Below are positions 22,661 to 33,437 of a stretch of 64,000 nt of DNA, piece by piece; positions within the stretch are counted from its first letter, which is position 1, and each line of letters starts with the position of its first letter. The notes below the pieces were generated by a model. The model worked only from the letters and a program-made list of their open reading frames with translations. It was not told the DNA's origin and made no database searches. The DNA comes from Echinometra lucunter. Its lineage: Eukaryota; Echinodermata; Echinoidea; Camarodonta; Echinometridae. The stretch covers positions 22,711,176 to 22,775,175 of the forward strand of contig CM057152.1 in assembly GCA_029962745.1 (NCBI GenBank), written 5' to 3'. A program made the translations under genes and the position numbers.

Positions 22661-23370
22661 CGTTCAACGCCTGATTTTATTCAACGTTTTCTCAAAATTG
22701 CAAACGTTGCAGCACGTACGGTGTTCTTGAAATTGTGCACAATTTTCATACGATATCTGAACATCAGTGCTATGAGTTACACTCGATCCGTCATGACTGT
22801 ATTAGCACTTTTTTCTTCCGTGCTGAGAATAGTGACGTATGACAAATCTCTAGGTGAGGTAGAGATAGGGTGTGTGTGCATGTGTGTGTGGCATAAAATC
22901 GAGGAAACTTTTACCATTCAAAATAGCCTAATATCGTAAAATGTGTGTTGATTTACTGAGAGTGCGCAAGTTGTGGGCGTCACTGGATAACATACCGTGC
23001 AGGGTCATCACCCTATTTAAGTGCTATTCCATTTGATAGGCCAAATTGAGTTCTTGTACTTTAAAAAATAGTTGAGCGGGGCGGGGGGGGGGGGGGGGGG
23101 GACTCTCGCTGCCAGCCAGTCAGGGTTTGAATCTTGATGATGATAATCATAATCATCATCATGATAATAATGAAACTAAATACTAATTAGGAAGGGACAA
23201 TAATAATGCTGATGAAAATGATGAAAATAATATAACGTATATTTTAAAAGCATTATATCAAAGATATGTCTCCGTGCACTAAAAATATGGGATTAAAAAG
23301 GGGAAAAATAGAGAGGAGTGAGATACGCTGATAACGGGGAAAACTAACTCCGCCATAGCGGGTCCCAAGC
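22661..23370. other. Flank upstream of the candidate GPCR A exon
   Basis: A 118-codon frame at 22583-22939 (plus) resembles no family and overlaps the candidate exon on the other strand, so I do not call it. A run of 19 G lies at 23083-23101, followed by short AT-rich triplet repeats. Nothing else is recognised. Confidence 0.5.
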
Positions 23371-23566
23371 CCGGAGCAGTGTTATGCCTTGATGCTCTGC
23401 CTTGGCCTCATGATGGCGCCTTATAAGGCACATTTTTACCATGCCCTTGCCTTGCAGGACTGCGAAACCTTGACCTTGGGCATGCCTTTGTCTTGACCTT
23501 TAGGGTTCAAAGCCTTGACATATCCAGAAAATTCAAGGCATGAGGAATTTCACTTTTCCAGTATTT

Positions 23567-23603
<37 letters not shown>

Positions 23604-24974
23604 TTGGTTGGTTTAGGCAATTAAACCCTACTACAAAGCGGATACAGAGTTTTTGCTAAACATAACAAATTCAGGATAGCATACTGCTTTTATTTCAGAT
23701 CTGTTTGCTTGAAATGTTCATTGATTCTTCATAACAGACGATGCTTCAAACAATGATGGATCTATAGGCTGTTGGAAGTATAGAGGCAACCTAACGGATG
23801 ATTAAATCTTTAGTTCTAACCACCTCCCCCCCCCCCCCCCCCATAGTCAATTCAAGTATAGCTTTTACCAACCCTACACTCGCAACAAAACAAAAAAATG
23901 CCCCTTTCAAATGAACTAAACCCTCTTTAAAATAGGAGAGGTGCAGCTGTTCAGATAAGGCTGTCCATTTTTAACTGATGTGCCCTTATTTCATTCATGG
24001 ACCAACAAAGACATCAGTGGGCTTTCTTTGTGTGCTTTGATCTATCAGAGTTCCACCATATAATCATGAATGTAATGCCTCATATCCATGGTGTGATCAA
24101 GCTAAATCAAGATACATGTATATGTGATGCCTTTTATCGAAAACATGTGTCGCTTTTTCATTCAGTTATTTGGTTGTTTTTTGCATATGTTTATTTTTCT
24201 TTTGTTTATTATTAATAGGTCTTATATCATCACCGATATTATCCTTATTATCATTATTGCTATTATCATTATAGTTATTATTATTATTATTATTACCATC
24301 ATTATTATTATAATCATCATCATCACTATGATTACTATTGTCATTAATTTATTCATCTCTGCGAAAAGTTGTTTTGAAAGAGGTTTATGAAAGGGTTGTT
24401 TCTAGTCTCTTACGAGGGCATTCCTGAGTCCATCTGGGTTAAGGGTGACTGACTGGAATGCTCCCCAAGGAGTGGAGAATGTGCGCATAATGTGCACATA
24501 TGTGAATCCTGTTACTGTGGTAATAATAATGAACTTTGAACATTTCCAACTAAATACAAATCCAAAACACATTAAAAAGATTTATTTTAAAAAATCATTT
24601 GAAATAAACATAAATCAATATAAACTAATACCTTTAAAGAAAAATAGAATAGTTACATATGAAACTTGATCTATATTGAATATGGATTTTGTGGAAATGG
24701 AAAAGTCCACTCAAAAAGCATAGCTCGTAGTTTGTGGACCTCTCACAATAGTGGTAAAGCGCTTTAAGAAACTAGTATCATCATCATCATCATTATTATT
24801 GTTATTATCAGCATAATTATCGTGATCATCATTATACTATAAATCATAATCATTATTGTCGTGTTGTTGACTTTGTTGTTCTTAGTAATATCATTAATTA
24901 TTATTTCTTTTAATGTTACAAAAATATAAATATTGTTATCATAATTATCATCATTGTCTGTGTTGTTATTATTA

Positions 24975-25014
<40 letters not shown>

Positions 25015-25625
25015 AATCATTATCATTATTGCAGGAAATAGTAACTAATCAGTAGATAGCGTTTTTAAAATGGGCCCAACATTGCCATTTCCTCATTCGT
25101 TTTCCGCTTGATTACTAAGCAGTCTGGGCATACCATCCAATAACCCGATCCGAGCATACCAAACAGTGATAGGCCTAGCAAGTAAATTAGCTGATGAAAA
25201 GATGAACAGTGGACGTGTAATGACAAATCTATCTTTGAGTAAATGAAGCGGTAACCAGTGCATTTTATTATAATTATACAGTGACAAGCAGATTTATCTT
25301 TTTAAAAACGTTAATGCAAGTTCTCAATGAACCATCCTCGAAGATGAAAAAAACAACAACAACATATAATGTGGCAACTAGGCTGTCAACTAAAGTCTTT
25401 TTTTTTTTTTTTTTTTTTGCTTGCTTGCTTGCTTTATTTACCAGATCATCTCTTTTTGTGTGCAAAACGCCTGTCTGTGCATGATCTTTTTAAGTTATCA
25501 CTCATCATTAATGCCTTCGCCTTAAGGTTTCATTCCTTTGGCCGTGCAGGTTAAAGCCTTGGCCTTGGCCTTGCGGGTTCAAGCCTTGGCCTTGGCCTTC
25601 AGGTTTTGGGCCTTGACTACAACAC
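23370..25625. repeat. CCTTGGCC-type degenerate repeats, (AGT)n and AT-rich triplet microsatellites
   Basis: 23370-23550 and 25510-25620 are both built of degenerate GCCTTGGCCTTG units. AGTGTTATGCCTTG opens the first, and GACTACAACACTATTCCGG closes the second. Between them lie (AGT)n at 23567-23604, ATT/ATC-rich stretches at 24217-24345 and 24778-25030, and a T run at 25399-25418. 24420-24790 contains AAAGCGCTTTAAGAAACTAG followed by (ATC)n, the look of a SINE or LINE 3' end. The two CCTTGG blocks may be the ends of one ~2.2-kb element, but they stand in the same orientation, so this is uncertain. Confidence 0.5.
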
Positions 25626-25823
25626 TATTCCGGTCCGGAGGGGAAAGGAGGAGTGTTAGGCATAAGAAAGTAGACCATTGATAACTGACCATGCGTTTTT
25701 AACTGGGCCAGTAAAGCAATGATTTTTTATTTTATTTGCGCGACAGGTTTGCAACTATTTTCTTAATCTTATAGTAGGTACTTCGCTAATTTAGCTAAAT
25801 TTGCTATCAAAATGAAAGCTTAA

Positions 25824-26143
25824 AGACGCTAGGTCGTGGTCTTTCATAGGGAATGGATCATAATTTGCTGATACCAGACTTTGTGAAAAATACCTGTAAT
25901 AGAGCTATATTTCTGGAGCACAGCCAAACAAGCTGTCCCACCACAAACATTCTTCGGCCGGCTTCGGGCATTCTCGGGCCAGGGAAAGTGAGATAATGAT
26001 TTTGCCATATGGGGAAAGGGTGAAGTATACAGAGCATTACATAAGGTCTGTTGGTCATAAAACTCTCAGTGATGGACAACACCTGTTACTTGGTAAGCAC
26101 CCATGGTGTCAAATTCCCCATGAAAGCCCACGACCTAGCGTCT
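25824..26143. mobile_element. 320-bp TTAA-flanked foldback MITE (piggyBac-like)
   Basis: The left end AGACGCTAGGTCGTGGTCTT and the complementary right end around GCCCACGACCTAGCGTCT are inverted repeats of over 30 bp. TTAA sits directly outside both (25820-25823 and 26144-26147). TTAA is the target of piggyBac elements. No coding sequence, so it is non-autonomous. Confidence 0.7.
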
Positions 26144-26880
26144 TTAAGAAGGTCAACACTTTGCATTGCTTACCATGCTTTTTTCCCAATATCTGTTTTA
26201 ATTGACCTCTGATTACCGAGCTACATGGGATGGCGGATGATCAGGAGGAGCAAAATCCCTAAATATCATCCACAGAAGTTGTATTCACTTCCAACCGTGT
26301 TTTTTATGGCTACTTTCAGTTATATAACTTAAGAGTAATGTCATTATTTCAGCCCTTATCCATAAATCATTGATCCTTGTAATTTTTTAATCCTAATTAG
26401 TTTTTACTGATTTACAGAGTTATCAAGGTGGCACATGAGTTTTCATCTTCGTTACCCCTAATGGAAGACATTTGAACCAAGTTCTTAAATGTCAACAGAA
26501 AATTATCTGAAACTAAATGATTTAGTTTGGTTTTAAAACAACTGATTAAGCAACCATCTACTTATTAATAATTGGTGGGATCAATGGGTATGTTAAAAGA
26601 GCAATACCCTTCGACATGATAGACTTGCAGTACCATTCGAAGAGTCGTCTTTTTGAAACTTTGACCAGTATATACAGTGAACCTTTGGGGATACATGTAT
26701 ATCTGGATAAGTTTTTAATATTCCACTGTTAGCTGATTATTGATTATTTTATTACATCAACTTGTAGACTTGAATTTTATGTTCCAAACATGAACCCTAT
26801 CCTACAGGGAGTATGTAAACCTGACATTACCTGACATTATTTCTATTCGTATACCAGATAATGTGATAATAGTATACATA
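26144..26880. other. AT-rich DNA, nothing recognised
   Basis: No coding signal, inverted repeat or microsatellite of note. Confidence 0.5.
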
Positions 26881-27190
26881 CATTCCCCGGCCGGGTCATA
26901 CCAAAGACTTACAAAAATGGGACCTTCTGCCTTCTATCCAGGTGCTCGGCATATAAGAATAGAGAAGGGTAATAATAACATATTATGTTATGCAGGGCCC
27001 GCTGGGAGAGCAGTTGAAAAACTGAAGTGGCTACCTGGGTAAATAAGACGTTATTATTATCATTTAATTTATTATCATTATTATCATTATTATTATCATT
27101 ATTATCATTATTATTATCATTATTATTATCATTATTATCATTATTATTATTATTATCATCATTATCATTATTATTATTATTATTATTCTC
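26881..27190 (+). repeat. Dispersed repeat with ATT-rich tail (SINE/LINE-like 3' end)
   Basis: A non-coding body (CATTCCCCGGCCGGGTCATA ... CAGGGCCCGCTGGGAGAGCA ... GGGTAAATAAGACG) runs directly into a ~140-bp tract of ATT with ATC interruptions. A unique body followed by a simple-sequence tail is typical of retroposed elements. I cannot see a tRNA-like head, and no second copy of the body lies in this window. Confidence 0.4.
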
Positions 27191-27540
27191 TGCAATAAAG
27201 ACATTTTAAAGAAGGATATGGTGCGGAAACCTCCAAATACGTTGGTGCATGAAAATTATATATACTCATAAGGCCTGCTTAAAATTATTCTAATTTTTAT
27301 TGCACCCCGTGATATTGTAAAAGGTCTTGAGAAGAAATACAAAAAAAAGGTACGAATTAGATGTGTGTTTCCTCCCTTCCAGGAAATTTGTAAATATTTA
27401 TTTTGATTTTTTCGTATTCATTTATTTTTGTTATCATTATTTTTTTTCAATATGTCAGGTTCCTGAACTCTTCAGTATCACACCCTGTTTATTTTCGTTT
27501 TGTTTCGTTTAGTTTTTTGTTTGAGTAAAATTTGGAATCC

Positions 27541-27790
27541 TCAGTTGATTTCAAGTTCAAGTTCAAGTTCAAGTTCAGATTTTATTTCCAATATAACACA
27601 AGACATAATTTTTTTTTTCGTGGAATGTATACTTAATTTTTGTATATATCTGTATATAAATGGAAAGAAGAAGGAGATGCGTGAAGATGCGTGAAGATGC
27701 GTGAAGATGCGTGAAGCGAGACGTAGCTCTTTTGTAACGACAAGATTTCGGTCGGAGGGGCCTTCATCAGGACTATATAAGTGCGAGAGA
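27541..27790 (-). mobile_element. Retroelement 3' end, possibly Penelope-like
   Basis: Read on the minus strand, the segment runs from CCTGATGAAGGCCCC and CGACCGAAATCTTGTCG through four copies of a 12-nt unit (CTTCACGCATCT), then GGAAATAAAATCTGAACTT and a (GAACTT)n-type hexamer tail. AATAAA followed by a short-unit tail marks a retroelement terminus. CTGATGA and GAAA, 14 nt apart, are the two conserved strings of hammerhead ribozymes, which are known from Penelope-like elements. Stem pairing here is poor, so a working ribozyme is not supported. Confidence 0.45.
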
Positions 27791-27799
27791 GAAACGAAC

Positions 27800-28621
27800 A
27801 TAATAATCATATTATAAGCGTTCGTAGAAAACTTAAGTATGTACAATACAATTGAACTTTTTTTTACAAATGAACACGATGAATACAAAAACAATTTGAT
27901 AATTTATAACGAACAATTAATGAATTATTATGTGCGTCATTATTTTACACACATTATTAATATGTTCGATTAAATTGTATTCGTATTCATTTGCCAAAAA
28001 GCTAAATTTCATTATCACAGTGTCTGAAAATAATTGCCCTTTGAATGAAAAGCTGGATGATTTCTTTGCTGTAACACGTGCAACACAAAACTGACCCAGT
28101 TCAAAACGCCTGGCAACTATAGCAACTCCTTTTATTCATTCTGCCTTTTCATGATTTTTATATCAAGATATTATCTATGTGTTTTATGTGTATATCACTC
28201 TTTGACTCCTTTTGCTATATAAATCTTTGTAAAAAGCATATGTAAAGAACAGTAATGTTAAAATTGAGAAAGATCATGCGTGCTTGGATTGGAATCAACA
28301 AAATTTGAATTGAATTTAAAGTATCAATTCAGAATCTTAATTTTAGTAAGTCTGAATTTCTCTCAGTTAAACTTAAATATATGCTCTACAGATTTTGCTT
28401 TACATTATGATTAACATTATTCACTTCAGTCGTGTCATTGCACATTTATTTTTTTTTTTCATTTCTCCCTCTGATTATCTTCCTCTATAGGCGTTGTTTA
28501 TCCTCCTCTTGTATCCCCCCTCTCTCTCTCTTTCTTCTCTTTCTCTCCCTTCTCTCTTGTTGTCTTTTACACTTACTAACACGCACATCCATACTCTCTG
28601 GATAGGCCCCCTATCTTAACC

Positions 28622-28653
<32 letters not shown>

Positions 28654-29860
28654 ATTTCTAATTATCTTGTCTTTTTATTTTATCACTAAATCACCACTGT
28701 CACCCATTGGACACGATTTAATTTGTTATAACACGCATTTTCCACAGAATCCAGTCCGAGTTAATACTAAAGAGTGATCATGACTGTGGTGATCACCATT
28801 CTTTAAAATATACCAAGGTGTCATTCACTTTCAAGACCACATGAAATGTTGAATGACGATTTGAAATGGTTATACACTGAGGCTAATTTAGCTGTTTATT
28901 AACTAGAGATTGTGCTGAGCATTCTTTATACTAGTATTATTAAACTCCTTACCTGTAGTATTTTGAAACTGATATAGATTTTTAGCTCCATTCCAAGATT
29001 TTAGAGTTTGTTTATTATTATAATGATAGTGGTATAACAGTTTGAAAAAGGTTAAAAGTCATGCAGTTGCAGTTTCCGTTTATCCTAATCATTGCATACA
29101 TTGTGTTTTTATGATACCCCATAAATACTTATTTCTTATCGTTTTGCAGACTTGTACTAATCATTTCAATAATGCAAATGCCCCCTTTTCTTTTCTATTT
29201 CTTCCCTACCTTAACACGTTTTGTGGACAACTCGCAATATGTTTTGTATACACATAAGAAACATTTTCATTAGGTTTTTTTTTTAAAATAGGATTTGCAG
29301 ATTTTCCTGAAGCCACACTCAAGAATTATACTGTAGGAGTATTTTCTTTACAACATATTTGGGATAAGAACAATAAAACATGTGTTTTCAAGATAATAAA
29401 GAATAATTATTTGAAATTCTGTGTACAAAACGAATTTAGACTTGTCCACAAATAATCACCAACAGCTTGTGTCAAAAAAAAAAAAAAATCATATCGGCAT
29501 AACTGCCTTATTCCGTGTCCGATTTCGTTCAGATTTTCTTAATCTGTTATTATTGTCTTAACTGTGAGCTAAAAAACTACTTGACCAGAGGGTATTGGTT
29601 TCCTTTAATAAAGGTCAAAATATCGAACGACCGTAAAACTCACCCAACTCTCTATGGCCAGTCCAACCCTGTCACATTTGTTTACCAGTTTTTCAATCAA
29701 TTTACTTAAAATGACAAGTGAGTTATTCAAAATTTGGGGAAAACTTCCCCTTACGTCCGATTGGAATATTCTTCAAGAATTTTTTTAGAGTTTTTAGGAG
29801 CGCTCATGAATCTAATACTGATTATAAACAATGCACTCAATGTTAAGCGCACCGAACACT
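27800..29860. other. AT-rich DNA, CT-rich tract, no gene seen
   Basis: 28500-28660 is a CT-rich simple-sequence region that includes a 13-C run and a (CT)n run. Otherwise there is no coding exon and no structured repeat. Confidence 0.5.
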
Positions 29861-29866
29861 GTTATT

Positions 29867-30238
29867 ACGATCCGTCTGCGATCCGATTTTAGAAAACTTG
29901 TTATAGCATTTAATATGAACATTAAAACATAAAATCCTAATGATCAAAGTTCAGGGTAGTCGTACAAATACTAAAATCGAAATTCCGGGCTATTGCGAGC
30001 CTCCCTGCAGGAATAAAAGCGAATTAAAATCCGAATCGCAGTGACGTCATAGCGATCGGCTACGATTTGAAGCCGATTTGGAATTTACTCCGACCATGAG
30101 GCTTGCAGTTACCCAAAATTTCGATTTTAGTATTCATATCATTATTCCAAACTTCAAATAAGATAATTTTATTTGTTTAAACTTTCACATTAAATGCAAA
30201 ATGCCATTTGTTCGAAAATCGGGTCGTAGTCGGATCGT
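29867..30238. mobile_element. ~370-bp foldback element with CRE-like palindrome at its centre
   Basis: The outer arms ACGATCCGTCTGCGATCCGA / complement of CGGGTCGTAGTCGGATCGT and the inner arms ACTAAAATCGAAATT / AATTTCGATTTTAGT are inverted repeats at matching distances. The centre contains GTGACGTCAT. A transcript would be an extended hairpin. There is no coding sequence, and I could not identify the target duplication. Confidence 0.65.
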
Positions 30239-30254
30239 ATGCTGCGCGGTTGGC

Positions 30255-31085
30255 TCAAAATACAAACTGACTCATTCTATTCGTTTAGTGTATAGGGAAA
30301 CCCTGGTGTGTGTGGTTCACCTGCACACCTTCTATCAGTGATATCGGGAAGAGAGATCTGGCACCGTTTTATGAAAGTTGTCAGATCTGACAAGTTCAGT
30401 AAAATCCCCCCCCCCCCCCCCCCTTGGCTACATAAGTGCACTCCCATGGTAAAGGAGCTTTTTGCAGTATTGATGGTTTGCAACTCTGTACAAGAACATA
30501 TTTGGGACTACAAACTTAAAGCCCGTGTCTAGTTTTGGTAAATCTAAGAATATTCATTATCAAAGTTTGAATCCATTGTCAGATAAACAGATAAAACCAA
30601 GTGTTATATCATGAAACACATTAGTATTGATATTATGCCTTTTTCTGCCTTGTTATGCATGCTATTTGGGAAATTTTGAATGCGTTACTTAACATTAGAA
30701 AGGGAGTCTAGGGAGAAGTAATGAAATTCGCGTGATATCACTAATATAAAATTGAAAATAAACCATGGTTGAAATTTATTTGGGGGGGGGGAGGAGGGGG
30801 CTGACGTCCCCCCCCCCTCCAGTATACGCCAGTGCCAGAGGGTACAGTGATTCAGTTCGCTTTTCGCCTCCCAAGCACAGGTGTCGCCAAACCAAATGAT
30901 AAAAATGATAATTAAATCTTTGAATTTCAGCAGTGAATATACGACAGTGAGGTCAAAATGACTTTGTTTTCATTACACATGCAAGTTTCCCTTCAAATCA
31001 GGCTACCACAAAAATGGTCTTTTTGATAGCGAAAGGATGCAATTTGTGGTCATTCATTTCGCACTTTCTCTTCTATATGTAGCTA
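30255..31085. other. 3' flank of GPCR B with G/C-run fragment
   Basis: A 17-C run near 30407 and a G-run/C-run fragment at 30780-30835 (ending TATACGCCAGTG) look like remains of short transposons. No gene is recognised. No minus-strand polyadenylation signal stood out just beyond the receptor stop. Confidence 0.5.
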
Positions 31086-31092
31086 CGACATT

Positions 31093-32289
31093 TCACATTT
31101 CTCTTGGTCGAGATCGAGTTAATAGTCTTACGAAATTTTGCCTGAAACGGACATTAGTAAAAGCATAAAGGACGGGGTTTATAGCAGAGTTAATCCACAC
31201 TAGGTTTACAGTTATGTCCCAAATAAGATAACTAATACATGTTTCTTTGCAGAAAGCTCTAGCAGTGGTGCAGATTTCATATGGGAGATAACACGCACCA
31301 AAAACCAAGACTAGAAGGGATAGTTTATATGCGATTTTCTTGTTCTTTTGAAGTCTGCTGTTGGTATAGTGGTTAAATTTTATATTTTGCATCTCTTTTA
31401 GGCTGATTGTTTTTGAAATAGTTTCCATTTCAAGAGACGAATTCTCTCTGTGTGATTTGACACAAAGACAAAATAATCGTATTTGACCCGCATCAACTTT
31501 GTCTCCCTTCACACCGTGGATTTTTGTAATGTATTTTTGCCTTTCTTTTGATGGGTTCACAGTGTATGTAGTTGTTCCTGTGTACTTTCGATATGCCATT
31601 CCAAATTTATTGGATTGTCTCCTGATGTTAAGAAAAATGCGAACATTTAAGTAAACGACACTCGTGAACGGCAACCAAAATGCGACGATACCAACAGGCA
31701 ATGTTGCGATGGGATTCACGAGAAATTCCATGTCACATTCGTGGGAGTAATCTACGGTCTCCTTTTCTCCTCCGAACGCCGTCCATCCGAACGACAGCAG
31801 GAAACAAACTGTTACACAGATGATCCAAACTGGTATGATCGCAGATCGAACACGTTTCCGCGTCACGATTGATCGATACTTGATAGGCTTCGTAACGAGC
31901 CAATATCTATCGAAACTGATGTAGACGATCATGACTGCCGACATTACAACCGCGACGTAGTCGATAGTCTCGTATAATTTGCAGAAGTATTCCCCAAACA
32001 ACCACCGCCCACTTACAATAAACGTCAAATTGAAAGCTACCGATATGAGTCCAACCAAGAAATCGGCCACAGCAAGATTGACAATGATGAGATTAGCAGG
32101 TCGTTGCTGCAACTTTCTATCTTGGACGTATGAAATGATGACAAGAAGATTTCCAATGACAGTGGTTGCAATAAGAATACCGTAGATGAGGACGACTGGA
32201 ATCAATGCCGAAAGCGGTAGGTTACTATCTACTGAAGATAAGCTTGATGTCGTTGTATTGTTGAATCGGATGGAGACTGCAGGATCCAT
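31093..32289 (-). CDS. Rhodopsin-type amine-like GPCR, paralogue B
   Basis: This 398-residue protein is a complete seven-transmembrane receptor, coding in one exon. Key residues are N47, D76 (2.50), C103, D110 (3.32, amine-type), D127-R128-Y129, W155, C185, P207, P336-Y337 and N371-P372. It aligns with paralogue A without gaps to the last few residues, about 285 of 397 positions being identical. TM2, TM3 and the DRYWLVTKP segment are nearly invariant, while the N-terminus and residues 250-280 of the third loop differ most. The tryptophan normally at 6.48 (toggle switch) is tyrosine here (CYLPY, Y334), unlike paralogue A. Two sequons (N10, N11) lie in the N-terminus. The ATG is preceded by CTGCAG/ACT, pointing to a 5' UTR intron whose donor is at 35344. 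A muscarinic/histamine-like relationship is an inference from motifs, and the ligand is unknown. Confidence 0.93.
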   Translation of the reverse strand: MDPAVSIRFNNTTTSSLSSVDSNLPLSALIPVVLIYGILIATTVIGNLLVIISYVQDRKLQQRPANLIIVNLAVADFLVGLISVAFNLTFIVSGRWLFGEYFCKLYETIDYVAVVMSAVMIVYISFDRYWLVTKPIKYRSIVTRKRVRSAIIPVWIICVTVCFLLSFGWTAFGGEKETVDYSHECDMEFLVNPIATLPVGIVAFWLPFTSVVYLNVRIFLNIRRQSNKFGMAYRKYTGTTTYTVNPSKERQKYITKIHGVKGDKVDAGQIRLFCLCVKSHRENSSLEMETISKTISLKEMQNIKFNHYTNSRLQKNKKIAYKLSLLVLVFGACYLPYEICTTARAFCKETCISYLIWDITVNLVWINSAINPVLYAFTNVRFRQNFVRLLTRSRPREM

Positions 32290-33437
32290 AGTCTGCAGGT
32301 CAAATGATATTTCAGACTGATATGAAACTGAAGAAAAATTCTTTCTCTTAGCAAGGCTTGGAAGAAAGAATATTTACTCACTAGCGGAGCAACGATGAGG
32401 GGAGGGGGTGGTGGGGTATGTGCACAGGGAACCCTGCTTTCAAAACCTGGATGCACTAGTGTTTTTCACATGGTGACATATTCTCGATTGCAGGAATGTG
32501 ACTTTTGCTGAACCTATCCTGGACCTGTCGGTGAAGATATTTTTACTTGAAAATTGGCAGCTCATTCATTTCTCATTTCTTTCGGGAGCGGAAAGGGGGA
32601 GGGTGGGCGTTTCACATGTCATGTTTAAAAAAAAAAGCTCACAAAAAAAAGGTTGTTACACATTTTCACTCTTTGGCAATGAAAAACGAACAGACCAACA
32701 AACAAAAAGTTCTCACATTTTTCATAAGCATTGTGCAAAATAATGTTTTGTCTGACAGGCAAACTTATGCAGTCTGTTTGAAATGTCGAGTTTTTCCCAT
32801 GTTTTCATTTTCAGTAGGAGAATTGCCCACCCCCCCCCCCCCATCCGCATATTTTTTTCATGAAATGATTTTTTTTTTAAGAATCAGGATATGAATTGTT
32901 TCAAGCCTGTACAAGGCCAGTAAATATACAATACCTTCATTTGAGAGGAAGAAAGCAGTTTAAAAATCTTTAAAATAATTATGACAATAATGCAGATGAA
33001 TTACATTATCCGAGATATAATCATCAAAGGATATTTACTAGGGCAGGTACAATAACTGTCAAACGTGAGGTAGAGTAAGCAGACCTAATGATTGAAAATA
33101 ACTGAGGAACTTAATGGATAGACTAGACACATCGAAAAAACATTAATGTAGAAAATAATGACTGGCAACATGTGCAATCACTTGACATCATGATAATGAG
33201 AAAGGACTTCGTGACATGACATAAAACGACATAAAATAATCAGACATGCTGCTGCATTTAATTTGATCATGACTTTCGTTACATGTCATGTCTTGTGTTG
33301 CTTTTGTTTACTCCACTTGTCTTCCGCCCATATCCTCTATTGAGCATTCTTAATATTTTCCTTCTTTCTTAATGTATGTGCGACTTTTATATCTTTTCAC
33401 ATCATTATGATTTCGGATAAGCAGTACCCTTGCTATA

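Noticed and set aside
22583..22939. 118-codon frame on the plus strand
   Set aside because: No family resemblance; overlaps the better-supported minus-strand candidate exon of GPCR A.
23120..23135. GGTTTGAATC as a tRNA B box
   Set aside because: No A box, anticodon stem or acceptor stem could be folded around it.
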